Assembly: GCA_016937695.1 (NCBI GenBank)
Contig: JAFGWC010000087.1
Coordinates: 1 to 38,257 of the forward strand
Length of the DNA: 38,257 bases
DNA from: Bacteroidales bacterium
GTDB taxonomy: Bacteria; Bacteroidota; Bacteroidia; Bacteroidales; NBLH01
Direction of reading: 5' to 3'
Position numbers and translations under genes: made by a program. Below, piece after piece: positions 34,766 through 38,257 of this stretch (positions are counted from its first letter, which is position 1; each line of letters opens with the position of its first letter). The notes beneath the pieces were generated by a model. The model saw only the letters and a program-made list of their open reading frames with translations, was not told where the DNA came from and searched no databases.

Positions 34766-35740
34766 TTAAGAATGAGCTTTAAATTTTTTGATAGCTTCAT
34801 TCAATGCCGGAACTACTTTAAAAGCATCTCCGATAATTCCGTAATCTGCAGCTTCAAAGAATGGAGCTTCTTCATCTGTATTTATTGCAACCATAACTTT
34901 AGAACTGTTAACTCCGGCTAAGTGCTGAATAGCACCTGAAATGCCAACAGCTATATATAAATTAGGAGCAACAACTTTTCCGGTTTGTCCAACATGTTCT
35001 TCATGAGGTCGCCATTCTAAATCGGCAACAGGACGAGAACAGCATGTTGCTGCACCAAGTGTAGTGGCTAATTCTTCAATCATTCCCCAATTTTCTGGAC
35101 CTTTTAATCCGCGTCCACCAGATACAAGTATCTCTGCTTCAGTAATTAATAATTTCCCTGTTGCTTTTTCAACACTTTTTGGTTTAGCTGCTAAATCAGC
35201 ATCATTAATTTCAACAGTAATTTCTTCTATTGTAATTCCTTTAGCATCTTCAATAAGTTTGAAAGAATTTGGGTTTAAACTTAAAACCGTAACTTTTCCG
35301 GTTAATTCAAAATCGCTAAATGCTTTTCCTGAATATGCTTTTTTTCTAACTACAAATGGTTCTATGCTTGATGGCAAATGCATAACGCCCGGAGCAAAGC
35401 TTCCATCTAATTTAACCGAAATTCTTGCAGCAACAGCACGACCTGAAACATTATTTGCAACAATAATAATTTTAGAATCAAGTTTTTCAGCAACTTGTGC
35501 AATAGCCGATGAATAAGTTTTTGCTATAAAATCTTTTAGTTTTTCGTCTTTTATAACAAGCACTTTTGATGCTCCAAATTTTCCTAATGATTTTAATTCT
35601 TCTTCAGAAACATTGCCAATTGTTAGGGCAGTTAATTCTGTATTTGCTTTTTTTGCAATTTCATTTGCGTAAGACAGAAGTTCAAAGCTTGATTTTTTAA
35701 ATTTTCCATCCCAGTTTTCTGTATATACTAGTACTGACAT
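34766..35740 (-). CDS. etfA: Electron transfer flavoprotein, alpha subunit
   Basis: A 324-residue FAD-binding subunit. The C-terminal half shows the ETF alpha signature: RGLKGPENWGMIEELA, SRPVADLEWRPHEEHVGQTGKVVAPNLYIAVGISGAIQH and a final INTDEEAPFFEAADYGIIGD. ETF shuttles electrons from acyl-CoA dehydrogenases and others to the quinone pool or to bifurcating partners. It follows etfB by 87 nt, which includes a small hairpin (35799-35815). No dehydrogenase or quinone oxidoreductase lies in the window. Confidence 0.97.
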   Translation of the reverse strand: MSVLVYTENWDGKFKKSSFELLSYANEIAKKANTELTALTIGNVSEEELKSLGKFGASKVLVIKDEKLKDFIAKTYSSAIAQVAEKLDSKIIIVANNVSGRAVAARISVKLDGSFAPGVMHLPSSIEPFVVRKKAYSGKAFSDFELTGKVTVLSLNPNSFKLIEDAKGITIEEITVEINDADLAAKPKSVEKATGKLLITEAEILVSGGRGLKGPENWGMIEELATTLGAATCCSRPVADLEWRPHEEHVGQTGKVVAPNLYIAVGISGAIQHLAGVNSSKVMVAINTDEEAPFFEAADYGIIGDAFKVVPALNEAIKKFKAHS

Positions 35741-35827
35741 TTTCTTGTTTTTTTATGTTTTAAGGTACCAAAACCTATTTTTTTACTTTTTTAAAATACT
35801 GATATTTTTTATCAGATAAAAATCAGC

Positions 35828-36571
35828 TTAAATTACTTTTGCTTCTTCATGAAGAAGTCTAACTAATTCATCAACATCCTCAGCATCAACAAATTTACAT
35901 GCAGCTTTTGATTCAGGAAGATAGAACTTGTTTGTTTTTGTTTTAACTTCTTGAGAAATAGGCTCAATTACTTGCAACGGTTTTTTACGAGCTTGCATAA
36001 TTCCTCTCATACTAGGAATACGAGGTTCTAATGCAAAACCTTTTCCTGCTGTTGATACAAATGGAAATTCTAATTCAAGTGCTTCTTTTCCACCGTCAAT
36101 TTCGCGATTTAATTTTGCTGTTTTACCATCAATCTCAATTTTTGTAGTACTTGATATTGAAGGAATATCTAAAAGTTCAGCTATCATTTCACCAACTTGT
36201 GCGCCATTAAAATCGATTGATTCTCTTCCTGTTACAATAAAATCATAATCGCCGTTTTTGAAAACTTCTGCAATTTGTTTTGCAACAAACAAAGCATCAG
36301 TTGCTTCTGCATTAACTCTTATTGCATCATCTGCACCAACTGCTAAAGCTTTTCTTATTGTAGGTTCTGTATCTTGCGGTCCAACATTTATTGCAGTAAT
36401 GTTTAAATCGCCAATTTGCTCTTTTATTTCAAGTAATCTTGTTAAAGCAAGTTCTTCGTATGGTCCAACAATATACTGAATGTCTTTTGTATCAAAAACA
36501 GTGTCGTTTTCTGTAAACCTTATTTTTGAAGTAGTATCCGGTACATGCCCAATACATAATAATACTTTCAT
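35828..36571 (-). CDS. etfB: Electron transfer flavoprotein, beta subunit
   Basis: A 247-residue ETF beta subunit, partner of the alpha subunit downstream. The start MKVLLCIGHVPDTTSKIRF and the GREsIDfNGAQVG region are typical, as are LDIPSISSTTKIEIDG and SMRGIMQARKKPLQVI near residues 187-220. It is the first gene of an operon with etfA, with a duplicated promoter module upstream. Whether the complex is bifurcating cannot be told from this alone. Confidence 0.97.
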   Translation of the reverse strand: MKVLLCIGHVPDTTSKIRFTENDTVFDTKDIQYIVGPYEELALTRLLEIKEQIGDLNITAINVGPQDTEPTIRKALAVGADDAIRVNAEATDALFVAKQIAEVFKNGDYDFIVTGRESIDFNGAQVGEMIAELLDIPSISSTTKIEIDGKTAKLNREIDGGKEALELEFPFVSTAGKGFALEPRIPSMRGIMQARKKPLQVIEPISQEVKTKTNKFYLPESKAACKFVDAEDVDELVRLLHEEAKVI

Positions 36572-36601
36572 ATCTATAAATTTTTATTGTTTTTAAATAT
36601 A

Positions 36602-36645
36602 TTATGCAAACATAGTAAAATAATGTTATGCAAACATAGTAAAAT
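36602..36645. repeat. Perfect 20-bp direct repeat carrying the etfBA promoter
   Basis: The sequence TTATGCAAACATAGTAAAAT occurs at 36602-36621 and again at 36626-36645, a 24-bp period with 4 nt between. Read on the minus strand each copy holds TATGTTTG, a -7 element, followed by CATAA. The duplication therefore copies the core promoter. Confidence 0.85.
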
Positions 36646-36661
36646 TTTGTTAGAATTCAAA
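36631..36661 (-). promoter_or_regulatory. etfBA promoter (distal copy)
   Basis: On the minus strand TTTG (36661-36658) and TATGTTTG (36638-36631) are exactly 19 nt apart, an ideal Bacteroidota promoter. The proximal repeat holds a second TATGTTTG (36614-36607) but no -33 at the right spacing. The leader from the distal start is about 53 nt. Confidence 0.7.
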
Positions 36662-36800
36662 ATAATTTTGGATTTGTTATTTAAGATTTTATTAAAATTT
36701 GTGATTGTAAAAAACCTTTTTTAATTTGTTTTAGCTGAATAATTCTTTAATTTTAACAGTTGTTTTCTAATGATTTTTATAAATATTAATAATTAGAGCT

Positions 36801-37664
36801 ATGAAAAAATTTGTATTGATTTTAACTTTACTTGTTTTATTAACAAAATATGTTGGTATATATTCTCAGGAAAATGATTTTTATGATAAATCAGTAAAAA
36901 AAATATGGGAAAGCGAAAAAGTGTTTTTAACCCCGGAATCGCTAATGTTTGATAAAAAAAATAATGTATTATATGTTTCTAATATTAATGGAAATTCTGC
37001 ACAGAAAGATGGAAATGGATTTATTTCAAAACTTAGCCTTGATGGAAAAATAATCAAGCTTAAATGGATTGAAGGCTTAAATGCTCCAAAAGGAATGGGA
37101 ATTTATAACAACACATTGTATGTTGCTGATATTGATAGACTTGTAGTAATTGATATTGATAAATCTAAAATTTCAGATACTATTACAGTTGCTAATGCTC
37201 AATTTTTAAATGATATTGCGATTGATAAAACTGGTAAAGTATATGTTAGCGATATGAGAGCTAATAAAATTTATCAGTATAGTGAAAAAAAAATAAAGCT
37301 TTGGTTAGATTCTGATAAATTAAAAAAACCAAATGGTTTATTGATTGAAGGCGAAAATTTATTAATAGGTTGTGGCAATTATGTTTTAACTGTAAATAAA
37401 AAAAATAAAGCATCAAATATTTTAATTTCGGAAACTGGTTCGATTGATGGTTTAGCAAAGTTTGATAAGGAAAGCTATATTATTTCAGATTGGTCTGGAA
37501 ATGTAACTTTAATAAATAAAGACAAAAATATAGAGCATAAAAAACTAATAAGTACAGAATTTATTAATGTAAATGCTGCTGATTTTGAGTTTATTAACGA
37601 TAAAAAAACAATTTATATTCCAACATTTTTAGATAATAGAGTAGTGGCTTATAAAATAGAATAA
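36801..37664 (+). CDS. Exported SMP-30/NHL-type beta-propeller protein
   Basis: A 287-residue protein with a signal peptide (about 1-23, GIYSQ). Blades of a six-blade type follow: TPESLMFDKKNNVLYVSN, GLNAPKGMGIYNNTLYVADI, LNDIAIDKTGKVYVSD and KKPNGLLIEGENLLIG. This is the SMP-30/gluconolactonase/NHL pattern; no lactonase residues can be assigned with confidence. Divergent from etfBA, about 230 nt away. A second exported propeller, unrelated in detail, is at 26329. Confidence 0.85.
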   Translation: MKKFVLILTLLVLLTKYVGIYSQENDFYDKSVKKIWESEKVFLTPESLMFDKKNNVLYVSNINGNSAQKDGNGFISKLSLDGKIIKLKWIEGLNAPKGMGIYNNTLYVADIDRLVVIDIDKSKISDTITVANAQFLNDIAIDKTGKVYVSDMRANKIYQYSEKKIKLWLDSDKLKKPNGLLIEGENLLIGCGNYVLTVNKKNKASNILISETGSIDGLAKFDKESYIISDWSGNVTLINKDKNIEHKKLISTEFINVNAADFEFINDKKTIYIPTFLDNRVVAYKIE

Positions 37665-37680
37665 AAGGATTAATTATTAT

Positions 37681-37719
37681 AAACCCAGATAAGCTTTATA
37701 AAACTTATCTGGGTTTTTT
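37681..37719 (+). terminator. Rho-independent terminator after the propeller gene
   Basis: AAACCCAGATAAG (37681-37693) and CTTATCTGGGTTT (37704-37716) form a 13-bp stem with a 10-nt loop, followed by more T. It is 17 nt after the stop. Confidence 0.88.
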
Positions 37720-37857
37720 ATTTATCACAGGTTTTAATTCTGTGGCTGATTTCTCACCATCGGTTTGTTGTCCGATACAAATATATAAATTTTCAAACTC
37801 AACAGGTGTTTTTTCTTTGTAACTTTAATGTGGTTTTTCATAATTAAAAGAAACACC
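37705..37857 (-). pseudogene. Remnant of an IS3-family transposase C-terminus
   Basis: On the minus strand one frame reads GVSFNYEKPH, a TAA at 37827-37825, then SYKEKTPVEFENLYICI and runs to a stop at 37705. The pattern YEKPHxSYxxKTPVEF resembles the end of IS3-family OrfB (rve integrase). Only about 50 codons remain and the upstream part (37860-38020) no longer looks coding. It is a decayed fragment. No terminal repeats were found. Confidence 0.6.
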
Positions 37858-38064
37858 TTCGAACAAGCTTGCGGAACTTCGGTTTGGATGATTACTTTAC
37901 CAAACAAGCTTAGTTTATTTACTTTTTACTTATATTTTATTTAGCTTAAGCATTTAACAAAGTTTTTATATTGCGATATAAAAATACTTAGCAAGATGTT
38001 TAATTATTTAGTTTTGTGAGATTATTTATTAGTTGTATTTTTTTGTTTAGGGGTAGAACGTTTA
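37858..38064. other. Non-coding AT-rich region with short hairpins
   Basis: No gene is visible. It holds a hairpin TTTTTATAT (37963-37971) / ATATAAAAA (37976-37984) with a TGCG loop, and a shorter stem GTTTGG (37882-37887) / CCAAAC (37900-37905). The sequence separates the transposase remnant from the structured repeat. Confidence 0.5.
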
Positions 38065-38172
38065 GTATATGCAAAGTAGGCGATTGCGGGCTTCAAACTT
38101 ATCAAACCGTTACAACCTTGAAGCGGGCTACAACCCTTGGCATTACTGCTATTTCGCCTATTTTGTATATAC
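38065..38172. repeat. Long structured inverted repeat, attC-like or repeat element
   Basis: The ends 38065-38083 and 38154-38172 pair over 19 bp with two G-T pairs on the plus strand. An inner stem GCTTCAA (38090-38096) / TTGAAGC (38118-38124) and a direct repeat GCGGGCT (38086-38092, 38123-38129) lie within. The element is visibly richer in G and C than its surroundings. Another hairpin CGGAAT / ATTCCG (38185-38199) follows. It could be an integron attC-like site, a REP-like element or a structured RNA; I do not recognise a consensus. It is cut close to the window end. Confidence 0.6.
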
Positions 38173-38257
38173 ATTGTGTGTGCCCGGAATGTGATTCCGA
38201 ACCTATCACAGCGAAGGTATCGGAAATTTTCCAAAAAGTGAGGGTTTTGTTAATAAA

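Noticed and set aside
35064-35516. 150-codon plus-strand frame inside etfA
   Set aside because: Antisense to conserved etfA with no protein features.
38022-38234. 70-codon minus-strand frame at the right end
   Set aside because: It covers the long inverted repeat and has no protein-like pattern; the DNA structure explains the region better.
1-38257. CRISPR arrays, tRNA or rRNA genes, prophage genes
   Set aside because: No regularly spaced repeats, no tRNA-like cloverleaf or TTCGA arm, no phage structural genes were seen.

Overview
The window is AT-rich DNA that looks like a Bacteroidota chromosome, probably Bacteroidales or Marinilabiliales-like (order level is inference). Evidence: no Shine-Dalgarno sites before starts; promoters of the Bacteroidota type (TTTG, 19 nt, TAnnTTTG) at several genes; and Bacteroidota-typical protein families (DUF4476, TPR/PD40/OmpA envelope protein, PagL-like deacylase, B-box membrane protein, NtrC-type regulator with a GAYTDA loop). 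Most of it is core metabolism and envelope genes. There is no CRISPR array, prophage, tRNA or rRNA.

Layout. Plus strand 1-9524: the 3' part of a bile-acid/sodium symporter family gene, a GPAT-like acyltransferase with a membrane tail, a sigma-54 response regulator overlapping its histidine kinase, queE, a TPR/PD40/OmpA protein, a small Cys-rich protein and a triple DUF4476 exported protein. Minus strand 9640-16540: priA, a B-box zinc-finger membrane gene broken by a TAA, an ATP-type PFK, a PPi-type PFK and a polysaccharide flippase. Plus strand 17037-22862: an exported FGE-fold protein behind a sigma-54-like element, an XRE regulator, and a SNF2 helicase/DUF3108/frameshifted nitroreductase operon. 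Minus strand 22859-24956: an SPFH protein and a NAD-kinase-like protein. Plus strand 25035-30173: a PagL-like deacylase, a propeller lipoprotein and tldD-tldE. Minus strand 30189-33807: an exported two-repeat protein and acnB. Then a small barrel-like protein (+), etfB-etfA (-), an exported NHL/SMP-30 propeller (+), and a gene-poor end with an IS3-family transposase remnant and a long structured inverted repeat.

How the parts connect. A 16-nt sequence containing the sigma-54 -24 element occurs twice, before the sigma-54 activator/kinase operon and before the FGE-fold gene, suggesting autoregulation and a local target. The paired PFKs suggest flexible ATP/PPi glycolysis. acnB and etfBA share a 14-nt sequence at the same place relative to their -10-like elements, and etfBA has a duplicated promoter module, suggesting co-regulation of the TCA and electron-transfer genes.

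No clearly new defence or mobile system is visible. The least explained items are the SPFH/NAD-kinase-like pair with an altered GGDG motif, the shared sigma-54-like element, the duplicated etf promoter, the Cys-rich small protein at 8084 and the structured repeat near the right end.
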